This document shows, one piece after another, positions 7,708 to 16,847 of a DNA stretch of 64,000 bases. A model generated the notes under the pieces. It saw nothing but the letters and a program-made list of their open reading frames with translations, searched no databases and was not told where the DNA came from. The position numbers and the translations under genes are program-made. Origin of the DNA: Aquitalea denitrificans (GTDB lineage: Bacteria > Pseudomonadota > Gammaproteobacteria > Burkholderiales > Chromobacteriaceae); NCBI RefSeq assembly GCF_009856625.1, contig NZ_CP047241.1:2790001-2854000 (forward strand), in the 5' to 3' direction. Position 1 is the first letter of the stretch, and every line of letters begins with the position of its first letter.

Positions 7708-9504
7708 TCAGGCCTGCACCTCCTCGCCGTCCTGCTGCTCCTGCTGCAACCGCCACATCTCGGCATAGCGACCACCTTGCTCCAGCAACGCACGGTGAGT
7801 ACCACGCTCCAGCACGTGGCCGGCATCCATCACGATGATCTGGTCGGCATCCACAATGGTGGACAGCCGATGCGCAATGATCAGTGTGGTCCGGTTGGCC
7901 GAGATGCTTGCCAACTCGTGCTGAATCGCCTTTTCCGTGCGGGAATCCAGTGCACTGGTTGCTTCATCGAAAACCAGGATGGGCGGATTTTTCAGTACGG
8001 TACGGGCAATCGCCACCCGCTGCTTTTCACCGCCAGACAATTTCAGACCACGCTCCCCCACCTGGGTGTCATAGCCATCGGGCAGACTCATCACAAAGTC
8101 ATGGATGTGTGCAGAACGGGCAGCCTCCATGACTTCGTCCCGGCTGGCTCCTGGGCGTCCATACGCAATGTTGTAGTAGATGCTGTCATTGAACAGCACC
8201 GTATCCTGCGGCACGATGCCGATGTGCGCGCGCAGGCTGTCCTGGGTAAGCTGGCGGATGTCGCGGCCATTGATGCTGATGCTGCCACGGGACACATCGT
8301 AAAAGCGGAACAACAAGCGCGACAGGGTTGATTTGCCGGCCCCGCTGGCACCAACCACTGCCAAAGAGCTACCCGCAGCAATCTCGAAATCCAGCCCGTG
8401 CAGAATGGTGCGTTTGTCATCATAGGCAAATTCGACATCAGTAAAGCGGATTCCGGCCTGCCGGGTATCCAGTGCCACAGCACCGGCGGCGTCGTCCACT
8501 TCCTGGTGGGTGGAAAGCAGACCGAACATGCGCTCGATATCAGCCAGCGAATGCTTGATTTCGCGATAGATAAAACCAAGGAAATTCAGCGGGGTATAAA
8601 GCTGGGTGATGAAGGTGGCCACCAGCACCACATCACCCACCGTCATTTTGTGCTGCACCACGCTGTTGGCTGCCAGCACCATGATAAGGGTGACACCGCT
8701 GGCAATGATGACACCCTGGCCGGCGTTAAGCATGGACAGGGACACCTGGTTCTTGATGGCAGAAGCCTCCCAGGCCGCCAGGTTGCGGTCATAGCGGGCG
8801 GCCTCGTACTGCTCATTATTGAAGTACTTCACGGTTTCGTAATTGATCAGCGCATCGATAGCCTTGGCATTGGCGCGCGAGTCCAGATCATTCATGCTGC
8901 GACGGAATACCGTACGCCATTCGGTCACCACCAGGGTGAACACGATATAGATGGCAATGGTGCCCAGCGTGACCGCAGCAAACACCCAGGCATAGCGACT
9001 GAACAAAATGACCGACACCATGCCGATTTCCAGTAGTGTCGGCAGAATGTTGAACACCATGAAATTCAGCAGAAAGCCTATGCCCTTGGTCCCGCGCTCG
9101 ATATCCCGGCTCATGCCGCCGGTCTGGCGGTCCAGATGAAAACGCAGCGACAGGCGGAGCAGATGCTGGAACACGCCGCGCGCCACGCTGCGTACCGCCC
9201 CCTGAATGACACGGGCAAACACAGCATCGCGCAATTCGCCCAGCACGCTAGATGTCAGCCGGGCCACACCATACCCCACCAGCGCCATCACTGGCACGGC
9301 CAGGAGTGTGGCCGGAACAGACAGGCGGTCGACAATATCCTTGAGATAAAGTGGTACGGTAACCGCAGCCACCTTGGCCAGAATCATGCAGCTCAGGGCC
9401 AGCAGCACCCTGCCCTTGAACGCCCACAGATACGGCAGCAGCGTTCTGAGGGTTTGCAGGTCGTTACGGTTTGCGGGCGCGGGGCCGCTATGGGTAAAAC
9501 GCAT
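7708..9504 (-). CDS. Atm1/HMT-type ABC exporter (fused membrane and ATPase domains)
   Basis: A 598-residue half-transporter that would work as an inner-membrane homodimer. Six TM helices occupy about residues 30-310, with GGMSRDIERGTKGI and NYETVKYFNNE, two stretches characteristic of the Atm1/ABCB7/HMT1 group. The ATPase domain (about 345-580) has Walker A GASGAGKS, signature LSGGEKQR, Walker B ILVFDEATSAL and H-loop IIAHRLS, all intact. Bacterial Atm1 relatives export glutathione-linked metals or persulfides; the substrate here is inferred. The ATG at 9504 follows an AGGT motif. An upstream extension to 9555 is unconserved. It appears to be a single-gene unit ended by the terminator at 7641-7665. 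Confidence 0.88.
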   Translation of the reverse strand: MRFTHSGPAPANRNDLQTLRTLLPYLWAFKGRVLLALSCMILAKVAAVTVPLYLKDIVDRLSVPATLLAVPVMALVGYGVARLTSSVLGELRDAVFARVIQGAVRSVARGVFQHLLRLSLRFHLDRQTGGMSRDIERGTKGIGFLLNFMVFNILPTLLEIGMVSVILFSRYAWVFAAVTLGTIAIYIVFTLVVTEWRTVFRRSMNDLDSRANAKAIDALINYETVKYFNNEQYEAARYDRNLAAWEASAIKNQVSLSMLNAGQGVIIASGVTLIMVLAANSVVQHKMTVGDVVLVATFITQLYTPLNFLGFIYREIKHSLADIERMFGLLSTHQEVDDAAGAVALDTRQAGIRFTDVEFAYDDKRTILHGLDFEIAAGSSLAVVGASGAGKSTLSRLLFRFYDVSRGSISINGRDIRQLTQDSLRAHIGIVPQDTVLFNDSIYYNIAYGRPGASRDEVMEAARSAHIHDFVMSLPDGYDTQVGERGLKLSGGEKQRVAIARTVLKNPPILVFDEATSALDSRTEKAIQHELASISANRTTLIIAHRLSTIVDADQIIVMDAGHVLERGTHRALLEQGGRYAEMWRLQQEQQDGEEVQA

Positions 9505-9614
9505 GAAGACTACCTGTCGGGTGGCCAGCCGCAGCCAGCACAAGATTGGGCACACCCCGCATACCGTACCGGAACTGGCGGGGTGAGAGCGTGGCAGTGC
9601 CGGGTTGGCACCAC

Positions 9615-9995
9615 TTAATGCAATACGCGCGGTGCAACCAGCGTCATTTCCGGGATGGCGACATCAAAACGCTTGCCGTCATCCGCCAGCATCTGGTAAC
9701 TGCCCCGCATCGAGCCATAAGGTGTTTTCAGATGAGTAGCGCTGCTGTATTCGAAAGTCTGGCCGGGCTCCAGCCGCGGCTGCTCACCCACCACGCCCAT
9801 GCCGCGCACTTCCTGCTCCTGATTGTTGGCATCGGCAATGATCCAGTGACGGCTGATCAGTTGGGCGGCTTCGTTACCGGTATTGGTCAGACGAATGCGA
9901 TAACCGAATACATAAACGTCGGTCGCCACATTGGATTGTTCGGCGATGTAGTGTGGTTCGGCTTCTACTTCAATCTGGTAGATTTTGTCTGCCAT
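9615..9995 (-). CDS. apaG: ApaG protein (Co2+/Mg2+ efflux-associated DUF525 fold)
   Basis: A 126-residue protein spanning the full ApaG domain, an immunoglobulin-like beta fold. Family motifs include YRIRLTNTG, SRHWIIADANN, VVGEQPRLEPGQTFEYSS and GSMRGSYQM. The GxGxxG-like element common to ApaG proteins is represented around VRGMGVVGEQP. AAGGAA lies about 6 bases before the ATG. Its role is not firmly known; it is linked to ApaH/KsgA operons in enterics and to F-box protein C-termini in eukaryotes. It is divergent from rpe, with about 105 bases between, a neighbourhood seen in many betaproteobacteria. Confidence 0.92.
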   Translation of the reverse strand: MADKIYQIEVEAEPHYIAEQSNVATDVYVFGYRIRLTNTGNEAAQLISRHWIIADANNQEQEVRGMGVVGEQPRLEPGQTFEYSSATHLKTPYGSMRGSYQMLADDGKRFDVAIPEMTLVAPRVLH

Positions 9996-10101
9996 GCTGT
10001 TTTCCTTGTGCTGGTGTGCTGCATTTTATCGCGCTCGGTCGTGCTGGCGCGGTAGAATAAGCGCCTATTTTATGACTCCATCCGTGTTTGCAAGGTAGAC
10101 C

Positions 10102-10782
10102 ATGCGCGACTTCCGTATTGCCCCCAGCCTCCTATCCGCCGATTTTGCCTGTCTGGGCCAGGAGGTGCGCGACGTCATCGCCGCCGGAGCCGACATCATT
10201 CACTTTGATGTCATGGACAACCATTATGTCCCTAATCTGACCGTAGGCCCCCTGGTATGTGAAGCCATCCGCCCGCATACGCAAGCCCCCATCGACGTAC
10301 ACCTGATGGTCAAGCCGGTGGACAGCCTGGTGCCGATGTTTGCCAAGGCCGGTGCCGATATCATCACCTTCCATCCGGAAGCCTCCGAACATATCGACCG
10401 TACCCTTGGCCTGATCAAGGAATCCGGCTGCAAGGCTGGCCTGGTATTCAACCCGGCTACCCCGCTGTCCTATCTGGATCACGTGATGGACAAGATCGAC
10501 ATGGTGCTGATCATGTCGGTGAATCCGGGTTTTGGCGGCCAGTCCTTCATTCCGCATGCGCTGGAGAAAGTGCGCGCCGCGCGCCAGCGCATCGATGAGT
10601 ATACCGCCAAGCATGGCGGAGAAATCTGGCTGGAAGTGGATGGCGGCGTAAAAGTGGACAATATCGCCGCCGTAGCTGCCGCAGGTGCCGATACCTTCGT
10701 CGCCGGTTCGGCCATTTATGGTCAGCCCGACTATCAGGCCGTGATTGCCGCCATGCGCACCGAACTGGCCAAGGTAGCCTGA
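10102..10782 (+). CDS. rpe: Ribulose-phosphate 3-epimerase
   Basis: A 226-residue TIM-barrel enzyme interconverting ribulose 5-phosphate and xylulose 5-phosphate. Metal and catalytic segments are visible: IAPSLLSADF at the start, IIHFDVMDNHYVPN (His and Asp), IDVHLMV (His), SVNPGFGGQSF and WLEVDGGV (Asp) with the phosphate-binding end AGSAIYG. AAGGTAGACC precedes the ATG. It heads a plus-strand unit with the SDR, gph and trpE genes. Its stop codon overlaps the SDR start by one base. Confidence 0.96.
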   Translation: MRDFRIAPSLLSADFACLGQEVRDVIAAGADIIHFDVMDNHYVPNLTVGPLVCEAIRPHTQAPIDVHLMVKPVDSLVPMFAKAGADIITFHPEASEHIDRTLGLIKESGCKAGLVFNPATPLSYLDHVMDKIDMVLIMSVNPGFGGQSFIPHALEKVRAARQRIDEYTAKHGGEIWLEVDGGVKVDNIAAVAAAGADTFVAGSAIYGQPDYQAVIAAMRTELAKVA

Positions 10783-11552
10783 TGCGGGCCGCCATTGTTA
10801 CCGGCGCATCGCGCGGCCTGGGTCTTGCGCTGTGCGCCGAACTACTGCAACGCGGTTTCGTGGTGATCGGCCTGGCACGACAGCACAGCGATGCCTTGCA
10901 GCAACTGGCGGCACAGCATGCAGGCCATCTGCACTTCCTGCAGGCAGACATGGCAGACAGCGCAACCCTGCAAGGCCTGATGGATGAGTCGCTGCAACTG
11001 CTTCCCCTGCACGACGTGCGGCAATTGCTGCTGATCAACAATGCCGGTGTCGTCACGCCGATTGCTACCGCCGGCTTCTACCCGGCAGCCGAACTGAGCC
11101 AGGCCATTGCCATCAACCTGACGGCCCCCATGCTGCTGACCGATGCCCTACTGCGCCTTGACGACGAACCGGATTGCGAGCTGCGTATCGCCTGCATTTC
11201 CTCTGGCGCAGCCATCAAGGCATATCCGGGCTGGGGTGTTTACGGCAGCAGCAAGGCCGGGCTGGACCACTTCTGCCGGCATGTCGCCCAAGAGCAATTG
11301 GCCCGTGCAAATCCGGCCCGCATCGCAGCCATCTACCCCGGTGTTGTCGATACCGACATGCAAGCCAGCATCCGCAGCAGCGATCCTCAACAATTCCCCA
11401 ACCGCGAACGCTTTGATGCCCTCAAGCGTGAGGGCGGACTCAGCAGCCCGCCACAGGCCGCCCGCAAGATTGCCGATCATCTGCTCAGTGCAGAATTCGG
11501 CATGGAAACCGTCATCGACATCCGGCAACTGCCGGACACCGCACAACACTGA
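10782..11552 (+). CDS. Short-chain dehydrogenase/reductase (sepiapterin/benzil reductase-like)
   Basis: A 256-residue classical SDR. The NAD(P)-binding glycine motif VTGASRGLGLAL is at residues 6-17, NNAG near residue 87, the catalytic Ser in CISSGAA, and Tyr and Lys in YGSSKAG. The sequence most resembles the sepiapterin-reductase/benzil-reductase subgroup; the substrate is unknown. It overlaps rpe by one base (TGATG) and is followed 14 bases later by gph. It has thus been inserted into the widespread rpe-gph-trpE array and is probably co-translated with rpe. Confidence 0.85.
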   Translation: MRAAIVTGASRGLGLALCAELLQRGFVVIGLARQHSDALQQLAAQHAGHLHFLQADMADSATLQGLMDESLQLLPLHDVRQLLLINNAGVVTPIATAGFYPAAELSQAIAINLTAPMLLTDALLRLDDEPDCELRIACISSGAAIKAYPGWGVYGSSKAGLDHFCRHVAQEQLARANPARIAAIYPGVVDTDMQASIRSSDPQQFPNRERFDALKREGGLSSPPQAARKIADHLLSAEFGMETVIDIRQLPDTAQH

Positions 11553-11566
11553 ATACTGCCTGTCCC

Positions 11567-12232
11567 ATGAATCTGAAACATATCAAAGCCGTTGCCTTCG
11601 ACCTGGATGGCACCCTGGTTGACTCCATTCCCGACCTCGCCGCCGCTGCCAATGCCATGCGCCAGCATCTGGGCCTGCCAGCCCTGGAAAACATGCGCAT
11701 CCAGGAACATGTTGGCGACGGCATTGCCAGCCTGGTGCACCGCGCCATCACCGACGAACGCCACGGTCAGGCCGATGCCGCTGTCTGGGAACAGGGCTTC
11801 AACTTTTTTGTTCGCTACTATCATGCGCATCTCACCGACAACACCAGCGTCTATCCGGGCGTGCGTGATGGCCTGGGCCTGCTGCGCGCCTTGCAGCTAC
11901 CAGTGGCAGTGGTGACCAACAAATCGGAATACCTGGCCGTACCCCTGCTGGAACAACTTGATTTGCGTGAAGCCTTCAGCCTGGTAATCGGTGGTGACAC
12001 CCTGGCCGAGAAAAAACCTTCCGCCCTGCCCTTACAGCATGTTTGCGATGTGCTGGGCATACAGACCAGCGAACTGGCGATGGTTGGCGATTCGGAAAAC
12101 GACATCCTGTCCGCCCGTGCTGCAGGTGCCGTGGCCATCGCGGTCAATTACGGCTATGCCGATGCCAGCCAGCTACAGGCGGATCTGGCAATCGACAACC
12201 TTGCCGAACTGTACGATTTGATGAAAAAATAA
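11567..12232 (+). CDS. gph: Phosphoglycolate phosphatase (HAD family)
   Basis: A 221-residue HAD hydrolase. Motif I FDLDGTLVDS is at residues 12-21, motif II VVTNK near residue 112, the motif III lysine in AEKKPSA, and motif IV VGDSENDILSA. A four-helix cap lies between motifs I and II. Gph removes 2-phosphoglycolate formed during DNA 3'-end repair or oxygenation reactions. The position between rpe and trpE is the standard one in Proteobacteria. Confidence 0.93.
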   Translation: MNLKHIKAVAFDLDGTLVDSIPDLAAAANAMRQHLGLPALENMRIQEHVGDGIASLVHRAITDERHGQADAAVWEQGFNFFVRYYHAHLTDNTSVYPGVRDGLGLLRALQLPVAVVTNKSEYLAVPLLEQLDLREAFSLVIGGDTLAEKKPSALPLQHVCDVLGIQTSELAMVGDSENDILSARAAGAVAIAVNYGYADASQLQADLAIDNLAELYDLMKK

Positions 12233-12252
12233 GGCCCACAACTTCATTCCAT

Positions 12253-12315
12253 ATGGATCAACCCTGCATCATGACTTTCCTGCCCGCACCGGCCAGTTGG
12301 CGATGGCAACGCTAA
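12253..12315 (+). CDS. Candidate trp leader peptide with W-R-W codons
   Basis: A 20-codon frame runs from ATG 12253 to TAA 12315. An internal ATG at 12271 gives a 14-residue version, MTFLPAPASWRWQR, with two Trp codons (TGG CGA TGG) three codons from the stop. This mirrors the size and Trp placement of enterobacterial TrpL. It sits 54 bases before trpE. No clear Shine-Dalgarno and no rho-independent terminator follow, so classical transcription attenuation is not evident. The Trp codons could be coincidental. Confidence 0.35.
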   Translation: MDQPCIMTFLPAPASWRWQR

Positions 12316-12369
12316 GCCACATTCTGTCCAACCCTTTCGCTTTCAATCCGGTTTCAAGGTAGCGCACTC

Positions 12370-13833
12370 ATGACGCATGAAGAATTCAACCAGCTGGCTG
12401 CGGCTGGCTACAACCGCATCCCGGTCACGCTGGAACTGTTTGCCGATCTCGACACACCGCTGTCGGTCTATCTCAAACTGGCCAACCAGCCCTACTCCTA
12501 TCTGCTGGAATCGGTAGTCGGGGGTGAACGTTTTGGCCGTTACTCCTTCATTGGGCTGCCGGCCACCACACGCCTGCGTGTCAACGCACACAAAGTGCAG
12601 GTGGAGTATGGCGACAAGGTAATCGAACAGTACGAAGGCGATCCGCTGGCCTTTATCGAAACCTTCCAGCAACGCTTCTGCGCCCCCCCGGTAGCCGGAC
12701 TGCCCCGCTTTACTGGTGGCCTGGTGGGCTACTTCGGCTATGACACCATCCGCTACGTGGAAAAGCGCCTGGCCAACACCCGCAAGCCCGACCCTATCGG
12801 CACGCCCGACATTCTGCTGATGGTGTCCGAAGAGCTGGCCGTGGTAGACAATCTGTCCGGCAAGCTCTACCTGATCGTGTATGCCGACCCAGCCGTGCCG
12901 AATGCGCTGGCCAAGGCAGAAAGCCGGTTGGGCCAGTTGCGGGCACGACTGCGTGAGCCGATGGAGATTCCACTATCGCTGCCGTCGCAAATCAGCAAGG
13001 CCGTCTCCGAATACGGCCAGGAAGAGTTCAAGCAGGCCGTCCAGCAATGCAAGCGCTACATCGTCGATGGCGACATCATGCAAGTGGTGCTAGCCCAGCG
13101 CATGCAAATGCCCTATAGCGACTCACCACTTTCGCTGTACCGCGCACTGCGCAGCCTGAACCCGTCACCGTATATGTTCTTCTACCATTTTGACGACTTC
13201 CACGTCGTGGGCTCCTCGCCGGAAATCCTGGTGCGCCGCGAACAGGAAACCGTTACCGTACGCCCGATTGCCGGCACCCGCGTGCGCGGCAAGAGCCGTG
13301 AGGAAGACGAAGCCCTGGCGGAAGAACTGCTTGCTGATCCCAAGGAAATTGCCGAACACGTCATGCTGATGGACCTTGGCCGCAATGACATCGGTCGGGT
13401 TGCCAACACCGGCAGCGTCAATATTACCGACAATATGGTAATCGAGCGTTACTCCCACGTGATGCACATCGTCTCCAGCGTAGAAGGCCACGTAAAGCCG
13501 GATGTTTCCAACATCGACATTCTCAAGGCCACCTTCCCCGCCGGTACGCTGTCTGGCGCACCCAAGGTGCGCGCCATGGAAATCATTGACGAGTTCGAAC
13601 CCACCAAGCGTGGCGTTTACGGTGGTGCTGTCGGCTATCTCGGTTTCAATGGCGACATGGACCTGGCCATCGCCATTCGCACTGCCGTCATCAAGAACGA
13701 CATGCTCTACGTGCAATCCGGTGCCGGCATCGTGGCCGACTCGGTGCCCGAATCCGAATGGCAGGAAACGCAAAACAAGGCGCGCGCGGTCGTGCGGGCG
13801 GCAGAGCTGGCCCAGGCCGGACTGGATGCCTGA
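12370..13833 (+). CDS. trpE: Anthranilate synthase component I
   Basis: A 487-residue chorismate-binding enzyme, the usual length for TrpE. It converts chorismate and ammonia (from the TrpG subunit) to anthranilate, the first step of tryptophan synthesis. The N-terminal Trp-feedback region shows the LLES element (SYLLESVVGGERFGRYSF). The catalytic C-terminal half has PFMF-like SPYMFFYHF, IAGTRVRG, EHVMLMDLGRNDIGRV, FPAGTLSGAPKVRAME and QSGAGIVADSVPE. AAGGT lies 10 bases before the ATG. No trpG or trpD follows, so the glutaminase subunit must be elsewhere. A strong terminator ends the unit. Confidence 0.97.
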   Translation: MTHEEFNQLAAAGYNRIPVTLELFADLDTPLSVYLKLANQPYSYLLESVVGGERFGRYSFIGLPATTRLRVNAHKVQVEYGDKVIEQYEGDPLAFIETFQQRFCAPPVAGLPRFTGGLVGYFGYDTIRYVEKRLANTRKPDPIGTPDILLMVSEELAVVDNLSGKLYLIVYADPAVPNALAKAESRLGQLRARLREPMEIPLSLPSQISKAVSEYGQEEFKQAVQQCKRYIVDGDIMQVVLAQRMQMPYSDSPLSLYRALRSLNPSPYMFFYHFDDFHVVGSSPEILVRREQETVTVRPIAGTRVRGKSREEDEALAEELLADPKEIAEHVMLMDLGRNDIGRVANTGSVNITDNMVIERYSHVMHIVSSVEGHVKPDVSNIDILKATFPAGTLSGAPKVRAMEIIDEFEPTKRGVYGGAVGYLGFNGDMDLAIAIRTAVIKNDMLYVQSGAGIVADSVPESEWQETQNKARAVVRAAELAQAGLDA

Positions 13834-13846
13834 TACTCCGTCAGCA

Positions 13847-13870
13847 AAAACCCCGCTCAGGCGGGGTTTT
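13847..13870. terminator. Bidirectional terminator after trpE
   Basis: AAAACCCCGC (13847-13856) pairs with GCGGGGTTTT (13861-13870) around a TCAG loop. It overlaps the 3' end of the convergent membrane-protein gene, so it probably serves both strands. Confidence 0.9.
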
Positions 13871-14579
13871 CTGCTTTTCGGGCAGTACGCAGGTCTCGTT
13901 GCCTGGCGTCCTGCTTCATCAGGAACAGCACCAGGAAAATCATGGGCAAGGAGGCAAACGGCCACCCCACCAGACGATGGATCAGGATATTGATGCCGGA
14001 AATCCAGGAGTCTCGCATCAGCATTATCCAGCAGACCGTCGACATCAGTGCTGCAATGAGTTTATTTACGCATACCAACAGGATATCGCTGGTGTCGTAG
14101 TCCCCCTCCTCCACATCAAACTGGCTACCGGAAAACAGGCCGACCGCAAAATAGATGACGGAATCAAACATGACGTAGGTAATCAGGAGTCCACTGCGCC
14201 CTATCTGGAAAAACCAGGCTGCCATCAACAACAGCTGAACAAGCAGCACCGGCCAGCCCATGCTCCAGCCCAGCAGCACACCGGCCAGGAAAACAAAATC
14301 CCCGCCAAGGTAAAAGCCGAGATTCAGGTAAAGATACATACCCGCCATCACCATCCACGACAACAGCAGCATCAGCAGGATGAGACAAAACGGATAGTAC
14401 AAATCAGTGGCGACAAAAGCTGAGAAACCGGCTCCCCGCTGACGGGTAGAGAATGATCTCAACAGGATATTTCTCAGCAGAAACAGAATTACAAAATGCG
14501 CCAGGATATAGGGCATGCATTTCAACATGTAATTCAGATGGAATTGCACCATCACGAAAAGATCATTCAGGTTATACAT
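13857..14579 (-). CDS. Multi-pass membrane protein of unknown function
   Basis: A 240-residue hydrophobic protein with roughly seven TM segments, separated by short loops. One acidic loop (FDVEEGDYDTSD) lies near residue 165, and the C-terminus is basic (KQDARQRDLRTARK). No enzymatic motif or known family was recognised. The ATG at 14579 follows GGGAGG at 6 bases, a strong Shine-Dalgarno; eight upstream in-frame residues were left out. Its stop codon lies inside the trpE terminator, and it is divergent from slt. It could be a small transporter or a MASE-like sensor lacking an output domain, but neither can be supported. Confidence 0.7.
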   Translation of the reverse strand: MYNLNDLFVMVQFHLNYMLKCMPYILAHFVILFLLRNILLRSFSTRQRGAGFSAFVATDLYYPFCLILLMLLLSWMVMAGMYLYLNLGFYLGGDFVFLAGVLLGWSMGWPVLLVQLLLMAAWFFQIGRSGLLITYVMFDSVIYFAVGLFSGSQFDVEEGDYDTSDILLVCVNKLIAALMSTVCWIMLMRDSWISGINILIHRLVGWPFASLPMIFLVLFLMKQDARQRDLRTARKAENPA

Positions 14580-14931
14580 CGTGCGCCTCCCGGTAAAAAT
14601 CATCAGTCACCGCTGCCTCCTGTAATAAAATTCCGCGCAGACCCCGATAGCACTGCCGGGCAGCATATGCAGACAGGATCAGCCGGGTTGCCGGCAAACA
14701 AGCGGTGCTCACCGCAAGACAACCCTATCAATCTAGCAAGCGGCCAGTAGCCGGATAATCAGATTTTTCCGGGATTCAATGGAACATAATGAGGGCTTTC
14801 AGGACCCGGACAGCCACCTCGCAAGCGCATGCAGGTATAATCAGCTGGTCGCTCCCCCACCCACGACTGTCACCCTGCCGCCTGCAACAGGCCGGGGCAG
14901 AGCATGGCCGACTTCAAGAGAATCTGTTTAC
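14580..14931. other. Divergent intergenic region before slt
   Basis: No convincing gene was seen. A perfect TATAAT lies at 14836-14841, about 90 bases before the slt start codon. No matching -35 box was found at normal spacing, so it is only a weak promoter candidate. Confidence 0.45.
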
Positions 14932-16821
14932 ATGACCCGTTTGTTCAGTACCATTCGAACCCTGACCCTGGCCCTGACTGTTGCAAGCAGCCTGCCCGCA
15001 CTGGCAGGTAACAACGACGACCTCATCGCTGCGCGTGACGCCTACCGCAGCAACAATCTGAGCAAGCTGGCAGCCATTGCCGGCAGCATGCCCGCCAACT
15101 ATGCGCTGCGTGACTACCCGTCCTACTGGCTGACCCTGAAAGCACTGGACAAGGACAACGACAGCCAGGTCATCGGCTTTCTCAACAGCGTGCGTGAAGG
15201 CTGGATGCCGGAGAAAATTCGCAACGAATGGCTGAAGAAGCTGGGCAAGCGCGAAGACTGGGGCAGTTTTACCGCCGAATGGAAAAAGCTGCCAGTAGAA
15301 GCGAGGGATGAGGAATCCATCTGCTATGGTCAGTTGCTGGATGTTCGCCAGGGCCGTAAACCGGATGACCTCAACCGCTTTCTGGAAATGCGTGCCACAC
15401 CGGACGGCTGTAATCAGCTGATTACGGCAGCAGCAGCCCAGGGCTTGCTGACTCAGGACTGGCTGTGGCGCAGAGAGCGCCTGCTGCTGGCCGGAAATTA
15501 CGTCTCACAGGCTCGCCAACTAGCTGATGCCACCAACCTGCCACTAGACAATGCCGCCCTGAATAATCCAGCCATGGCAAGCGCGAGCAGCTCTGGTGGT
15601 CAAGAAGCGATTGTCTACGGTATTGTCAGCAAGGCAAAAAATGACATCAGCGGCGCAGCCAGCCGCCTGAGCACTGTGGAAGAATCGCTCAGCAAGGAGC
15701 GCAGCGGTTTTGCCTGGGGCCAGCTGGCCCTGCTGTCGGCCCGCAAGCAATCGATGTCCCAGTCGCTGCAATGGTATACAAAGTCCGACCCTCAGCAGCT
15801 GACAGGTGAACAGTGGGAATGGTGGGCCCGTGCCGCACTGCGTGTCGAGCAATGGGCGCTGCTGGAACAAGTCACCCGCAACATGCCAGCGGCAGTCGCC
15901 AGCAAGCCTGCCTGGCAATACTGGCGTGCCCGCAGCCTGAAGCAGCTGGGCCGGGGCAATGAAGCACCTGCCCTGTTTGCCCGCGCCAGCGTCGGCCACC
16001 ACTACTACGCCCTGCTGTCGCTGGAAGAGCTGGGCAATGCCCTGTCCACGCCGGCCAGCAAGACAGGCCCAACCGCAGCAGACATCAGTGCCATGCGTGG
16101 CAATCCGGCTATCCAGCGCGCCTTGATGCTACTCGACATCAGCAATAGCGAAGGCCGGGGCGAACTGCGCAGCGATGCGCAGCGCGAATGGCGCTGGGCC
16201 ATGCGTGGCCGCAATGACATGGAGCTGCTGGCCGCCGCCGAAATAGGCCGTCGTGAAGCCTTCTACGACATGGCCATCTACAGCGCCGAGCGCACCAAGG
16301 AAGACCATGATTATTCACTGCGCTATCTGACCCCCTACCGGGATGTCACCCAGCGCTACGCCCGCCAGTTGAATGTGGACGATGCCTGGGTCTATGGCCT
16401 GATCCGTCAGGAAAGCCGCTTCATTACTGCGGCCCGCTCCGGTGTTGGAGCCTCCGGACTGATGCAGCTGATGCCGGCCACCGCCAAGTGGGTGGCCAAG
16501 AAAATGGGCCTGGGCAGTTATTCCGTCACCGATATCGAAACCAATGTCCAGCTGGGCACCTGGTATCTGCGCTATGTACGCGACAGCCTGTCCGGCAATG
16601 AGGTCATGGCAACCGCCGCCTACAACGCAGGCCCTGGCCGCGCCCGTGCCTGGCAGGATAGCCGCCCGCTGGATGGCACCATTTATGCCGAGACCATTCC
16701 ATTTAGCGAAACGCGCGACTATGTTCAGAAAGTCATGGCCAATGCTGCCTACTATGCCAGCACCTTTGGACACGACAATATTTCACTGAAAACCCGCATG
16801 GGCACCATTCCGGCTCGTTAG
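14932..16821 (+). CDS. slt: Soluble lytic murein transglycosylase (Slt70-type)
   Basis: A 629-residue periplasmic enzyme. A signal peptide covers residues 1-27 (MTRLFSTIRTLTLALTVASS then ALA-G). The long alpha-superhelical ring follows, and the GH23 catalytic domain is at about 480-629. The catalytic Glu lies in LIRQESRF, followed by SGVGASGLMQLMPATA and TAAYNAGPGRARAW. It cleaves the MurNAc-GlcNAc bond with 1,6-anhydro formation. The start was taken at the signal-peptide ATG; a frame extending 51 residues upstream has no leader-like features. The Shine-Dalgarno is weak. Confidence 0.93.
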   Translation: MTRLFSTIRTLTLALTVASSLPALAGNNDDLIAARDAYRSNNLSKLAAIAGSMPANYALRDYPSYWLTLKALDKDNDSQVIGFLNSVREGWMPEKIRNEWLKKLGKREDWGSFTAEWKKLPVEARDEESICYGQLLDVRQGRKPDDLNRFLEMRATPDGCNQLITAAAAQGLLTQDWLWRRERLLLAGNYVSQARQLADATNLPLDNAALNNPAMASASSSGGQEAIVYGIVSKAKNDISGAASRLSTVEESLSKERSGFAWGQLALLSARKQSMSQSLQWYTKSDPQQLTGEQWEWWARAALRVEQWALLEQVTRNMPAAVASKPAWQYWRARSLKQLGRGNEAPALFARASVGHHYYALLSLEELGNALSTPASKTGPTAADISAMRGNPAIQRALMLLDISNSEGRGELRSDAQREWRWAMRGRNDMELLAAAEIGRREAFYDMAIYSAERTKEDHDYSLRYLTPYRDVTQRYARQLNVDDAWVYGLIRQESRFITAARSGVGASGLMQLMPATAKWVAKKMGLGSYSVTDIETNVQLGTWYLRYVRDSLSGNEVMATAAYNAGPGRARAWQDSRPLDGTIYAETIPFSETRDYVQKVMANAAYYASTFGHDNISLKTRMGTIPAR

Positions 16822-16847
16822 ACCGCTTGGCAGGACAGGAGAAAGCA

